64,000 nucleotides of DNA from Gavia stellata (lineage: Eukaryota > Chordata > Aves > Gaviiformes > Gaviidae), in the NCBI RefSeq assembly GCF_030936135.1, contig NC_082596.1, forward strand, positions 8,842,155 to 8,906,154. The letters are read 5' to 3'. Shown here one piece after another: positions 47,201 to 60,542 of the stretch (within the stretch, counting starts at the first letter, position 1; every line of letters starts with the position of its first letter). The notes under the pieces were generated by a model. That model was given only the letters and a program-made list of their open reading frames with translations, was not told the origin of the DNA and did not search any database. Both the position numbers and the translations under genes were made by a program.

Positions 47201-49995
47201 ATCAAAGGTGTTTCTCTCTGTGCACACTTCTTCTTCCAACAATATTTCCGTTAGCTCCTAGAACCTCCTCTGTCACATAATGTGTAATGAAGCCTTATGC
47301 CACTTCCCTCCCACCCATCCCTCAGATGACATTGGCAGAGGAATGCATGTTCAGGCTGCCAGAAAGCTTGTGGTCCTGGGCATCACACTGCTCAGCTCAT
47401 GGCAGCTCTAGACCTCTCTGGAGACAAAACTTAAATTTCATGTGCCTATGGTCTCCTGATGGATCTATGTTGTATTTAGGTTATATATAAGGGAAATTAA
47501 GGGAGACTCAGAGATCAGTGACTTGAGAAGAGATTCAACTCACCTGTTCTCTGGGGCTGACAGACCTGGCTCCCTCCATAGGAGACATGCTGAGGATCCA
47601 CCCCAGGTCCCTATTTTAAGTGCCTAATTTAGCTGGTATGAACACACAAGCACTTTAGTCATAGATAGCCTAGGCTGTCCATTAGAAGAACCCCATCTAG
47701 GAGATGGATATCTTTGATCAGGTATCACTTCAGCATGTCACACCACCTCATCTGCACGACCATGGCTTTACATGGGGACAGTCCCCCCTAACTATTACTT
47801 GTGGACCTCATAAGCTGCTCGGTTTCCTTGTACACCATTTCCATTCATTGTTTAAGAGAGTGAATAGGGTAGACAGCCTAGCAGAGATGCGAGCTGCCCG
47901 CTGAAATGCAACCAACCTGGTTGCTTGGTGGGAGAAGCTCAAGAAGTCATTACAGGGCAGCTCAGGAAGCTCCTGTTCAGATATAGGCAATGGTCTGATG
48001 GTCACAGTAAGAGCTGCTTTCTACTGGGACCTACAGATGACCAAGTTCTCAGGAGCTGCTTCACACTTTGCTTTTCAACCCAGGCTGTAGACATGCTGTA
48101 TCAGTGAGATATTAACCACAGGATACAGCCCAGTCAGCATCACGCTTGTTGAAAATGAGTGGGAAGTACAGGCACAGAAGTCTGAGGAGCTATCCCAGCA
48201 CTTCAGGTCCCAAAGCCTGGTTTCTGCCCAGAGCTTCTATAACAAGTCTGGTCACAGGGTTGTTCCAAACAGAGAAAGTAGGAGTGTTAACCTGGGATGG
48301 CTATCAAAGTGGACTGTCCTTCACAATGGCTCTGTATCTTCATACCTGCCACTGTGCAGAGGAGATGCAAAGCATTTGCTCCTCCGTCGTCCTCAGCAAA
48401 GCAAAATAATACAGGGGAACAGCTTGCCCTTGAAAATCATTTTGCATTTTGCTTCATGTTCATTCACAAGAAGAGCACTGAAATGCAGCTTCCAGGTCTG
48501 AAATTATTTTGTCAGGAAAGTAATTTGCATAAAATTACAATATGAAGACCCCCTGAGACTACTAAGACATGCAGTAGCAACAATAGCAACATCCAGACAG
48601 ATGGACCGACCACAGGAGTTGGACAAAGGACTTTGCTTATACCATGAAATGAAGAAAGAAAATACCCACAGAGGAACAATATGGCCTCAGTTCATGGCAC
48701 GGGTTCCTTTGATGGCTCACATTCAGGATAGCAATTAAACCCGACAAATGAAAAGGCAAGGGAGTCCCTTGCCAGCTTTAAAAACCTCTGTTTTCACTTG
48801 CCTTTTCTACAGACTTTCAGGGAGCAGATCTCATTACATTTTGTTATCTTCAGGCAATGTGAAATAAAATGTGGTTCACACAGTTAAAAGTTCTCTAAGG
48901 TTAGGTACTTTTATGCAGGGGTAAATCTCTGTGATTTCCGTTTATTTTTCTCCTACAGAAAATTCACCAGGTTGCTTTACTCCTTAGCTTCTAAGGTAAC
49001 CTTTGACTGGTAGAACATAAATATATCCATATGGGAATTTGTTTGGACCTGTGACATTAACACTCCTACTAAGACAGGACATTTCCCAGAATAGTTACTT
49101 TTTCCACATAATCAGAGACTCCAGAGTTACACAGCAACTACCAGCTGCCTCCCTGTACACCCAGACACTAAATCAGTAAGAAAAGCATCCTGGCCTATGC
49201 CACTAATGCTGCATCCTGCAGCACCATGATGTTCCTCCAAGGATGCCCCAACCAAGCCTCCAAATCAAGTGTTAACATCAAGGAGGTCCTTACAGTGGTT
49301 TCTCCCCATGTGGATTTTTGTGTTCACCTCCTTGCTTTTCTGGGGCTGGACCCAAAGACCTGTCACGACCGAGGGGAGCTGCACATTGCTCCCCAGCCCC
49401 AGCCCAAACCCACAGTCTTGGGTTGGGTGTTTGGACTGACCGGCCGTACTTCATCTGTGCTTTGAAGCATGTCCAGTCTGCAACCACATCCTGTTCAGCC
49501 TGCACACATGCCTGAGTGGTTTTCATATGGTATAAAATAATGGAAAAAGTGATTTCCACTCCTATTTCTCCTCTGAGTGTTGGAGGATTTTGTATACAAC
49601 GTCCTCATGTTCAGATATCAGAGGGTGGGTATGTGTGAGCAAGTTCCTCAAGATGCTGATGAGCCACCAAGCTTCTGCCTGCAGCGGTGGAGTCACAGGC
49701 AGTCACGGGAGCAACTGATGATCGATGGTTCATCGCTGGAGACATCAAGAGTTGGCTGTGGGGAGAAGTTCTGCAAGCTGACAGGCTCTGTCATTTGAGG
49801 GATTGATTTGAATAGGTAGGTAAGGAAGTAGAAATAAACAGAAGTAAAGGTCAAGACAGGCTAAGTAAAAATAAAGTCCATAGAGCTTCTAGAAAACCTT
49901 TGGAAAAAAAGTGGCGTTTTAACCATTTGTTTGGTCCATCAGAGTAGGTTGGACAGGAGTGAATTAGGCTGGTGATGCTTTTGGGCAACACATGC
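47201..49995. other. Gene-free intergenic interval
   Basis: No gene, transposon or RNA gene recognised. The open frames here are at most about 90 codons and have no recognisable domain. Confidence 0.5.
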
Positions 49996-50556
49996 TGTTG
50001 TGATTTGACCCTGGCCAGCAGCCAAGCACCCACACAGCCACTCGCTCACTTCCCCCCCACCTCCCCTCCGTGGGACAGGGGAGAGAATAGGAAGAGCAAA
50101 AGCAAGAAAACTCGTGGGTGGAGATACAGTTTAATCAGTAAAGGAAGAAGAAAAACCAAGCGATGTAAAGGCAATCAATCACTCACCACCTCCCACCAGC
50201 AGACCAATGCCCAGCCAGTGTCTGAGCAACTGCTGCCTTGGAAGACAATCCCCCATCTCCTTCTCTCTCCATCCTAGTTTATTGCTGAGGTTGCCGTTGA
50301 CGTTACATGGGATGGAATGACCCTCTGGGCAATTCGGGTCAGTTGTCCCAGCTGTGTCCCCTCCCAACCTCTTGCTCACCCCAGCCAAGTTGCTGGGGGG
50401 GCAGAGTGAGAAACAGAAGGCCTTGGCACTGTGCAAACACTGTTCAGCAACAGCCAAAACCCCGGTGTGTTACCAACAGTGTTTTAGCCACCAATCCAAA
50501 ACACAGCAGTATATGGGCTGCCATGAAGAAAGTTAACTCCATTCCAGGCAGACTAA
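49996..50556 (-). mobile_element. Solo ERV LTR (second family), minus orientation
   Basis: The plus strand begins TGTTGTGATTTGACCCTGG, near GCCAGCAGCCAAGCACCC and CTCGCTCACTTCCCCCC. It ends GAAGAAAGTTAACTCCATTC. I recognise this from memory as the reverse of a widespread avian LTR. The minus strand carries AATAAA at 50283-50278. It is about 560 bp long. No matching target-site duplication could be found and no internal retroviral genes adjoin it, so it is an aged solo LTR. The right boundary is approximate. Confidence 0.75.
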
Positions 50557-53500
50557 AATAAACTAGAGACTTAAAGAAGTCTATGGATTCAAGGGATGCA
50601 AAGACCTTTCCTCAAGTCTGAGAGCAGGTAATATCAACAGCACCTGAGTTAAAACTTTAGGACAATTTTACACCAAACTACCTCAGTTGCTAGTTGTTCC
50701 CAATTACTCACCCATCCCACAGACAACCCACTGCAATCAGGTGAGATTACTACTCACCCCTAGCAGGAATGACATGATCCAAACTGAAAAAAACTAGGAG
50801 CTGCTTCAGGAGGAGGGCAGCCAGGGCCACTGGTGGCAGTTCAGGTCTTGTTACTGTAGGAGCTGGAATAATATTCTAAACCCACATCCAGGGGCAATGA
50901 AAAATCACTGTTTTATATGGTTGCGTGCCTGGTGTTTGCTTCCCTCCCTGGGTCGGCGCAATGCTTCCTTCCCTGAAGGTGTGTGCCATCCCACCAGTGA
51001 TAGTCCTATCTGTGGCGGAGTCTTGGGTGGCCAAGGGAACTTCGCTGCTTGTCACCAGTTGCAAGTCTGGCCCACAGCTTAGCAGAAAGATCCAGCAGAC
51101 ACAAGTAAATGAAGCTGGAACAATGTTTTTATTTCCTATAATAAGCAAAGGAATGGGAGACATCAGCATGCATGCAGATAAATGGGTCTCTGAGCAGTGA
51201 GATGTGATTAACTCATTTCAGTCAGTGCTGGAGATCTCAGCACCTCATTAGCTTTTCCATTAATGGTTACAACTAATATCTGATTAGTGTCTCTGTTTAG
51301 CTAGTAATGAGTTCTCCCTCTTAATGGAGATGGAGTTTTCCACTGGGTGATAGTGAAAGGGAGAGAGAGGGAAGGAGTCCTCTAATTACTGTGCAAATGG
51401 GGCACCTCACCATCACCGTCACTGACCCAATTGTCTTCCCTGTCCCATTGTAACTGGCCCTGCCACCTTGGCATGGGCACACATTCGATGTGCTAGACAC
51501 ACTCAGCAAGCCAGAGGGAGAGGACCCAGTTCTGGCTCCTGAAAAAGAAATCAGCCCAACCTTGATGACAGTAGGTGGGACAGCCTCGGAGGTACTGTCC
51601 CCATCCCTGGGCTAATGGGTATGAGGGGCAAGAAGTGACCAGAGATGCACAGGGAAGGGGGAGGAAACACTGGATAGAGATATGAAGCAACAGCTGCTTT
51701 CACATGGAGCACTCAGTGCAGTGATCTGTTTTCTAATAGATTTTAATAATTTCCCCACTAGAGCGTGCTGTTTTCCTGTTCCCATGAGTTATCCAGTGAC
51801 TTCTGGAGCGTACAGCTCTCTTATACCAGTGTGTATCACATCACGGGCTCAGAGCTTGTTCCCTCCTGACACTACTACTACATCTTCATAGCTATAAGGC
51901 TTGGGATTTATTTGCTAAATCTATGTATTTTGGCCCCTGGATGAGAAGTAAATGCAGGACCCCACTGGCCATGAAAGGGATGGGGGAGTGCAAGATGGAA
52001 GAAGCCCTGCAAGGCTTCATGCTCTGAGGGTTTACCTCAGTGCTGTTATTCGAGCAGTTTTCCTTTCCTGTTTTGAAAGAGGATGACACTCCCAGCTATG
52101 CGTGTGTTGTCTTTTGTACTGTCCCTTTAGAAACGCTCATAATTGAAAAAAAAAAAAAAAAATTATTCTTCCTTTGAAACTTAATTCCCTGACCAGGGAC
52201 AAATATTTGGGACTCCTGGCTATGCAGTAATGCTCAGATCCTTTTAGTTGGGGATGTAAAAGACTTTAGTTATAGCAGATCAAAAGGTCCTTTGTGGACC
52301 ATAAAGGCAACTCAGTTGGTTCTAACAGGACTTGTAAGTTATGCTACCAATATAATCAACTTGTGTAGTTTTGGATTTGTTTGTTCTCAGTTTTAGCACC
52401 CAGATGTTAAATGAGGAGTAGATATATTGTAAAAAGCAATCAATGCTGCAAATTAATTAGCTGGGTTCAATGAAAGCAGAAGCCCTATCTGGCTGTTCAC
52501 TACCAGCAGTGCATATGCTCATGCCTCAGCCGTACCCCACAGCCAAGGCAGAGGGGAGCACCCCATGGGGAGCAGTGAGGACCACTTGGCAGAGCGTTGG
52601 GCAGGGACCCCGGGGTCCTGGCTCTTGCCTTGGGCTCTGGGACAGCTCTGCTGGGTGACCACACCAAGTCCCATTGCCTGTCTGCTGCAGGGGAAAGTGC
52701 ACCCGTCCCGGGCAGTCCCAGGCATGGTGCTGGCTGGGGTGCACTGGCATTGCCCATCATACCCCCACATGGATGCAGAGCTGTCTCCGACCCACCGCGT
52801 GGGAGAAGATGCTTGTCCTGAGCCCGAGAGACCCACGAAACAGACTGACCTGCTGTAGCACACTCAGCCCGCATGGGAAAGGTGTACCTCCCATGGCGAT
52901 GCTGAACCCCTCCTGGAGCCTGTGTCAGTAAGAGCTCCAGTTTAAAATTGTGCTATTTGAACAGCTACTGCCTTCAGTTTTTAAATTTCCTATCCCAATA
53001 TTTCATTAGGCCCCCCGGTTTTCAATATTGTTATATCAGTATAGTGAACAACTGTTCTACTTCACCTCTTCTGAATACTTCCATAGTCCACTCATCATTT
53101 CAAGCTGTAGAGTTTTTATTTGTTATTCTTATTTTAGCCCATCCCTGAGATGGGTGTGAGGACCTCCAGCAAGCCCAGTAACTCTGATTTCATTGGCCAG
53201 ATCCGCACAACTGACCACAGGTGATGCAGGATTACAGCCCAGGGCAAAATTAGCCAGCATGGTTTGCAGATGCTCTAGCTGCTGTTGCTTGGCTCAGCTT
53301 TCAGTTGTTTTCAGTGGCTTGGTAGCTTATCCTTACTCATAGCCCATGAATAGCAAAATCCCAGAGCAGGTAGGGAAAGGATGTGCTAAGGTTTGTAATG
53401 GGACTGTTCCTTCTTGAGTGTATACCTCATAAAGAATAATCCTTCCCTGGGTCACCTGCATTTAGGGGCAGCTAGGATGCATTATGGCGGCCACGCTCAC

Positions 53501-54439
53501 CTGCATTTGCCAAGAGTAAGGATGAGCTGTTTGCCCAACATTTCCTTCGTGGTAGCGGAAATCACAGTAAGGCTCAACTTGCCAATTCTAGACACCTTTC
53601 CATGAATAACCCACTATTCATTCCTGTGGCTACATCAGCACCACTCATACATCGTCTCCTGGAGGTGGTCTCCCTCACATTGCTGAGGACTAGCTCTCTC
53701 CAGCTGACTGACCATACTTGCGCTGCTTAGCACCTAACCCTGCATCTCCTGTGTGCCCCAAGTACTGTCCCTGTGACCTAAAAAAGAATTATTACTAAAA
53801 CATATATACATTTTAAGTAAAAGTATGTGAAATAATGTGAGAGTGCTGCAGCTGCACCATCAGAGTGGGACTTCCATGACACAAAGCTGAATGTTTCTGT
53901 TGTGTTCCCAGAGGAGGCAGGAAAGGAGTGCTGGAGACTGCAAAGGGTGAGCTGGTAGCTGGCATTTAACAACAGGTATGTTTTGGGATATGTTTATGTA
54001 TGTAGACCTATAAACATAAAAATAGGTTATAATAAAATAGGTCAAGTCCCATTCTTGTGACCAAGGGCACAGATATATGATGGAGTATGCCTGTACAGCT
54101 AAACCTCTGTGTCTTAAAAATACTGGATGCCTTCATCTATACTGCCTTTTAGGAACAGTCCTTGGCTCATGCTGTGCCCCAGGCTGAGCCTGGGCATTCT
54201 CTGGGAGAGGATAAGAAGCCATGGGCTAAAACAGTGCCAGGGAACAAACTACAGACTAAACAGTATGGATGATCTCAGGACACGGCTTGGTCCTAGTTAG
54301 TCCCTAGACTGCATGTATACCCTGTGCCTTCTTTTCTACCGTAAGAGCAAGCAATGTATAAAGATGCTGAGATGTACCGTCTGGCTTTGATGTTGTTGCC
54401 CTTGTGTCAAGCAGAAGTGAAGATGGCTGAGACAGGCTC
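50557..54439. other. Gene-free intergenic interval
   Basis: No gene or transposon recognised. A GC-rich patch at 52500-52930 has overlapping open frames of up to 124 codons on both strands, which is typical of GC-rich non-coding DNA. There is an A-tract at 52146-52162. Confidence 0.45.
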
Positions 54440-54565
54440 ACTTCAGTAGTGCCAAATGACAGTAGAAGCAACAATGGCCATGCATTGCAGCTTGGGAGGT
54501 TCACACTGGACATTAGGAAAAATGTCTTTCTCACTAGGAGGGTGAGAAGGTAATAGGTCAGCCAA
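54440..54565 (+). mobile_element. Old CR1 LINE fragment
   Basis: The segment GTGCCAAATGACAGTAGAAG, then GGGAGGTTCACACTGGACAT and AGGAAAAATGTCTTTCTCAC, parallels the conserved CR1 stretch coding for [11 protein letters not shown]. It is heavily diverged and its ends are unclear. Confidence 0.5.
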
Positions 54566-57500
54566 GAGAAGAAATGAGACCTCTGTCTTTGGAAGACAAA
54601 GCCGTGGCTGATCTGATCCAGCACTGGGGCTTGCCACTTGGATTAGAGACCTTCAGAGAGCCGCTTCAGCCAAAGCTTCTAGGAATCTCTGATGAACTGC
54701 AGAGCTCCAGCATTTTTTTCTATTGATTTGCAAGCCTGGTGTTATGTCTGGGCAGCGTGCCTCTCCGGGAGTGGAATGGCTCTGGTGAACCAGCTGAAAT
54801 CGCAGAGTTTTGAAACGAAGACAGAAAGATGTCTTTAAATCCATCAACAAAGACTCCCTGGCATCCAGCTGTTTTGGGAGAGGCTGTATTTTGCAGGAAG
54901 GACAGAAATGTTACTGTGCTTACAACAGCGAGAGTTTGCCTCACAGCTGGTACAGAACAGCTTTAGCTCTTTGTGTTTCAGGTATTCTCTTCTGTTGGTA
55001 ACAGTGCCCTTCAGACCCTCCTCTCCTGTGCAATCACACGGCACACCCAAAACAACCCTAAACAAACCAAACTCATCAGCTCTGCAAACCTGTTTAGTGC
55101 AGAGCTCAAGGCAGCATGTTCTTACTTGGCCATGTTCTCAGTGGATGTAGATCAGCTCCACTTCCCAGAGGTCAAAGCTACATCAACTTACACCAGTCAG
55201 CAGGATTTTCCATTATAACCCAGAAGAAAAAAAAAAAAGAAAAAAAAAATTGCCATTTTTGTCATCACCTGAACACTGTGATTTTGACGTTTTGGATTTA
55301 CGGAAATGCCGTATGGCATTTATAGATATGCCACACCCTGGCATCCTTTCCCTTCAACTCTGAGCTTGTCTTTTGTCACACCTCTGTATAGTGCTTAGCA
55401 CAGGAGGATCTGGGCCTTGATCAGAGAGTTTTATTCTGCTCAGTAGCCACGAATAAAATGCCCAGCAAAACCTGTCTGCCAGACAAACTTTTTGCTGCAC
55501 CTCAACAGGTTCCTGAAAATCATATCATTTAATGCCATGCAGCAGGGTCATAAGTTGTCATTAAAATGATAGTGACATGGTGAGTCCTTGTTGCTGTAGC
55601 ACGAGTGTCCAGGAGCTTCAGTAATATAGTGTCTGTCCTCAGTACCAGGAGATGTACAAACTCAGAACAAAGAATTATTCCTATCCCCAAGATATACAGG
55701 CTAGGTAAGTATTTAATATGTCCACTGTGTTACCAAGAGTAATCAAGAAATGGCATTTATGACAAGATATTATCTTACACCTAATGTATATGTATATATA
55801 GAGTGAGACATATAGATGTATACATGTATTTACATGCCCACTATCCTTTGGGCTTGAATTTTTATTTTTTTTTTTAGATGTTGTACCAATCTTTTTTTCC
55901 CCCTTCCAAACTTTTAGGAGTTGTGGAAGAATTTTGAAATTTGGATAAAAATAAAAAGCACCTGCTTTAACAATGTAGCAAAAAGCACTGGAGCAAAGTG
56001 AAAATCTTCCTTGGAAAAATTAATGATTCATGAAGTCCCATTCTCTTTTGAAAGAATCTTCATCTGTGGAGGGAGAGTAAAGCAAGACTTCTTTAAGCAC
56101 GGGGTTAACAGATTTCATGCTACAATAATTTATTCTTGCTCTGTAGGTCAGTCATTAACCATTATCCAGGCCACATTTCTAAAACTTACCTTGACTGTAC
56201 TGTCTCATGCTCACAGTTATAAATTCATAGACCTGACACAAGATGTGCAGACTTGGCTTTGAGGAAGCCCTCACCCCGCAACGCTAACCCCGCTCTTGAA
56301 AATTCGTATCAACAGCCCCACTGACATCAGCCTAAAGCTGCTTATGTGAAGCTGCTCTGGTCCCGTGTTGGCCTGAATTCAGTTTAGGACAGGACATAGA
56401 GACTACTGAAATCACTGGGAGATCTTTCCATTTTCTTCAGCGGGTTTGGACTAGCGCTGCAGGTGACGTCCACGCCAGGGAACAGAAGTCACAGACCTTG
56501 CCCTGGTGTTGGTGCCGCGAGGCAGCGCAGCTCACATCCACCCAGCTGGCTGCCTTTAGTCCCACCTACCAGGCCTTGCTTTGTGGGAATGGCCCCCAAA
56601 ACCGGGCCAGCAAATGTGCAAGCCACTAAGCAGAAGGGACAACTGTGGGACAGGGTTTCAGTCCGTGCTTTGTGTTATCAGTATGGGCCCAGCCTGAGGC
56701 TGCTCAAACCCAAATCCCACCAACGTCCCCCTGAGCAGTGGGAAAGGCCACTCTGCCAGGGGCAGGTAAAGCCATCCCCATGCTCTTTGCCATCACCATC
56801 ACCATTCACCCCACTGCAGAGAAGGTGTCGGCCGTGTACTGTTAGCTTTGACTCAGAGACCAGGTTTTGCATTTCTCCTTTACCAGAAAGAGAGATGAAA
56901 ATCAAAGCATGTTTGCTTTTCCACTGGGTGGTTGGACTGGAACAATGGAAAGCGATTTATGCTGGAAAATAGTTGAAGACAGATTCCACGAATGCAGTCC
57001 CGACCAAAAGGGGAATGGGGAAGGGAAGGGAGTTCACAGTATACAGATTAGTAGAGTAGCTGGTCCAGGTTAAAAGGTTAGTTGAGGTGTGGGTCTCAAT
57101 GCTGTATTAAAGGACAGAAATGTCATTTCATGGCTTCTTTCACTCTTTCCTGTGGAAAGGACTACTTCTCTTGGAAAATCATTTGTTCATCTCATAGCAC
57201 ATTTAGCTGTGGTAAGACATCCCTGAACTGCCCTGGGGAAGGGAGAGAGAGAGGTCAAGTCCCCCATCCTACCCATGACCCCATCCCCAATGAAGTCCAT
57301 GGCCGGTATCAGCCTGACATCGGGAGGAGGTGCCAGGTCCACCATCCCCTCCCCATATCTTCTCTTCCCCATCATCTCCGGTGTGGTCAGGTCAGCCTGG
57401 CAGACCCGCAGGGTTGCTGCCAAGCTCGGAGGGAAGCAGGCAGCAACCCCAGCGGGACGTCCCTGCTGAGTCAACCCTTGGCTGTGCCTGATTTTGGGTC

Positions 57501-58700
57501 TTCACTGACCTTGGCTAGATAAGAGGAAAAGCTGGAAAGCTGGAAAGCCCCGTGCTCCCTTCCTCATCCCCTGCTCCATGTAGTAGCCTCAGGAAAGCCT
57601 CTTGCTCATCAGTTCGTTATTAATCCACGCCACTTACAGCAGTTGTATTGCAGAGATGGGAGTTGAAATTAGAGCAGTGGGAACAGCGTAACATGTTACC
57701 CTGAGGTGGTGGTTACCAGAAGAGGCACATCTCCCATGCAGGAGTGGGCAGAGGTGGACCAGAGATCGCATGATCAGGAGCAGGATACCTGGCCTCTGAT
57801 TTCCACTTTGCAAACCATGCCTGGACAGAGGCCACCCCATTTTCCTCACCCTACACCTCATCGCATGGGTGTCCCACCTCATTTCTCCTGGCCTGCACAG
57901 AACAGAGAGAACCCTTGAACTCCCGAGGACCGACCAAAAGCCTGGAAGGCAGGACTGAGCATCTCTGACAGCCACATAGCATTTGGACAAGAAGACTCTG
58001 CTAACACAAGAAGACCGTGTCACACAGCACACCTCACTAACTCTGAGCTGGGTAGTCTGTGTGTCCTGCTGCTCTGTGCTGCATAAGGAAGCTCAACATC
58101 CTAAGATCCTCCCTTTTAACGGATAAAGAAGAAGGTTTTAAGTCAGAACAGTTTTACTGAACAAGAACAGTCTAGGATCTTCACTGTTAAGAGCTGAAGA
58201 AGGAGGTTTTAACCCTGAAGTCTTACTGAACAAAAAAAGAAATTTTTTTTACAGAAGCTGGTAGAGCCCAGGCCACACTGATGATTATTTTTCCCCTTCG
58301 CATCCAAGCAGAGTCAGAGCTGGTGGAAGAGAGCAGGACTGCACTGCTGTAACTATGGGCAGGGAAGGAGGAGAGGTGAGAGGGAGCGAGACCTGCCCCT
58401 TTCAGCAGCCAAGAGATGCCAGCCTGGCTCTCCCATTTTGTGTAACCTCACCCAAATAGCAAGGAAGAGGCTGTGCAGCTGCACAACCACATCATTTGAC
58501 ACAAGGGCAAACAGCAGCAGCTCATAAGGAGCCCAAATCTCCTTTTTTTTTCCCCTAGTAAATCTATGCTGGTGCTAGCACTGCTCTGAGTGGGTCCCAC
58601 ACAGCTATAGGGGCCAGCAATAACTAAACTGGAGTATGGTCATAAACATAAATAACAGATTACATCATCCTGCTGCCTGCACAGAAACCTCTCCAGCTCT
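54566..58700. other. Gene-free intergenic interval
   Basis: No gene or transposon recognised. The open frames at 56463-56972 (169 codons) and 57082-57522 (146 codons) have no recognisable domain or splice context. An A-rich tract lies at 55228-55250. Confidence 0.45.
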
Positions 58701-59366
58701 TTATGGTCTTCTCCCAGAAGGGTAAACAAGGACACATGACATACGTACAGCTTCATTTATCCTGTTCCTGACCTGCATTTTGGTCCTGATTCTAGTCTCT
58801 TCTCTGCTAGCAGCTAATGAAATCCCAATGTGTGCTTGTTCTGATTTCCCCCCCGCGCCCTTCCCTTGCTCCCATTTCTGATTTCTGAGATGTCCTGAAA
58901 ATAATTCTGTTAGCAGGAAAATAAACAGGACATTACTCTTGATGGCTTTCAATTGTATTTTCTCTTTCTCTGATGTCAGCCCCTGGCAGAGGGGGGTAAA
59001 GAGGAACTCAGGGCCATCAGAGAAGCTTTTCTGGCACAGGCGAAGAACCTGCATGCTGCCAAACTCTTCACTATTGTTCAGCGTGCACCCTGCTGTTTGT
59101 TTGGGACCTGAAAAATAGAGCCTTACTGTGAAATTGTTAAAGAAAAAAATTGAAGCTGAGCATAGCAAAGGCAGGTCAAGCAGCAGAATGAGCTGGTCCC
59201 AGCAAATGGGCATTTTTTGCCTTCTGTGACAGCTGATGGCGATGAACAAGGGTTGGTATTTTTTAATGGCTGCTGTTGTTTTTGGCTTAGTAATGAGGGG
59301 TATTATTAGAGAGTGAGCAGAAGTAAGACAAAACCCAAACAAGACTTGCATCCTTTCAGGTTCCAT
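58701..59366 (-). other. 221-codon open frame, unrecognised, probably chance
   Basis: This is the longest non-transposon open frame outside the sialyltransferase region. The predicted peptide has a hydrophobic middle (LILLLDLPLLCSASIFFF), a second hydrophobic patch (VLFIFLLTELF) and a basic C-terminus (KMQVRNRINEAVRM). I recognise no family, and I see no repeat or splice signals. A single frame of this size is not surprising in 64 kb of six-frame sequence, so I do not call it a gene. Confidence 0.15.
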
Positions 59367-60340
59367 TCACAGGGCAGCCTTCATCCCCAGAGACACAGCT
59401 AGGCCCTCCTTGGCTCAGCTCACCACGGTCTATCATCCACTCCCAGTTTGCGGGGCCCCTGGCTCCCACCAGTGCTGGGCATCCTGCTCATCCAGTGAGC
59501 CTGTGTCCATCCATGCTGATGGTGCTGAGTGCTTCTGCTCATTTCTTCAAATTTACCTCCTCTGAGTGAAGCAAAGATTGGGGTGTTGCAGGATCAGTTC
59601 CTCGCCAGAGCAACTTTGCTTAAGCACAAACTATATTAGTTAAAAACACAGTTTGTAAACTTTGTAAGGATTTCCTTTGCACCACAGGGCAGAGCTGTCC
59701 CTCTTCAGGAACACACATCTTCAAGGGTTTCCTCACATCCCTGCAAGAGCTCAGGATGCTCCAGTCAGCTATCATAGGGGAGAACCAGCTTCTGAGGCGG
59801 CTCAGCTGAACCCCTAATTGCAGTGACTATTGCCACCTTACTTCTCAGTCTTCCCTGCCGATGGCAACCAGCATGTTCTCAGTTAAACCAAGTGACAGGC
59901 TGCAATAACAAGTGACAACATCAAGAAAGACAGTGAGGGAGAGATATTGCTTGAGGCGACACTCCAGACTGGATGGAGCTGGTTGGGTGCAGGAGGGCAA
60001 GCAAGCCATTCCAGATGGAAGAAGCAGAAGACAACATCTGAAATCACCCTTTTCTTACTCACAGATGAGCATCAGCCTGTTTTCCATCCTGTCAAGCATG
60101 CTGCATTGCTTTCACTAACTGTGATTGCTCCTGAAACGTCTAAGTCTCCCCTTTCCCTTCCAGTCTAGATTTTACCCAGAGACCATAAGCTTGGCCATAG
60201 CGTGTTGGACCAAAGGCTCAGCTGCCCCAGCATCCCATCAGTAATGAATGTCCTGGAGATGATACTTGAGGATGTGCACACACAGCAAGTCTGTTATTCC
60301 TTCTCTTCTCTCTCAACCTCTGGCAGTCGACACGCCAAGG
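59367..60340. other. Gene-free interval before the young CR1
   Basis: No gene recognised. At 60200-60275 the words TGTTGGACCAAAGGCTCAGC and CCCCAGCATCCCATCAGT resemble an old amniote interspersed repeat; this is an impression only. Confidence 0.35.
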
Positions 60341-60402
60341 AATCACAGAATCACAGAATCAGTACGGTTGGAAAAGACCTGTAAGATCATCGAGTCCAAC
60401 CT

Positions 60403-60454
60403 GGGGGGGGGGGGGGGGGGGGGGGGAAGAAAAAAAAAAAAAAAAAAAAAAAAA
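60403..60454. repeat. G24 / A25 double homopolymer inside CR1 3' UTR
   Basis: Twenty-four G (60403-60426), then AAG, then twenty-five A (60430-60454), followed by about 85 bp of A/C-rich sequence with CAACA-like words. The related copies at 2340, 5645 and 6545 have no such tract at this point. Confidence 0.95.
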
Positions 60455-60542
60455 CAAAACACACAACACAACCACAAAACCCACGCCACACAACAACAAT
60501 AACAAGCCACAACCCACCCAACACCACACAGCACCATGTCCA

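Noticed and set aside
52500..52931. Cluster of six overlapping frames (up to 124 codons) on both strands
   Set aside because: GC-rich composition lowers stop frequency. No frame shows family similarity, and they all shadow each other.
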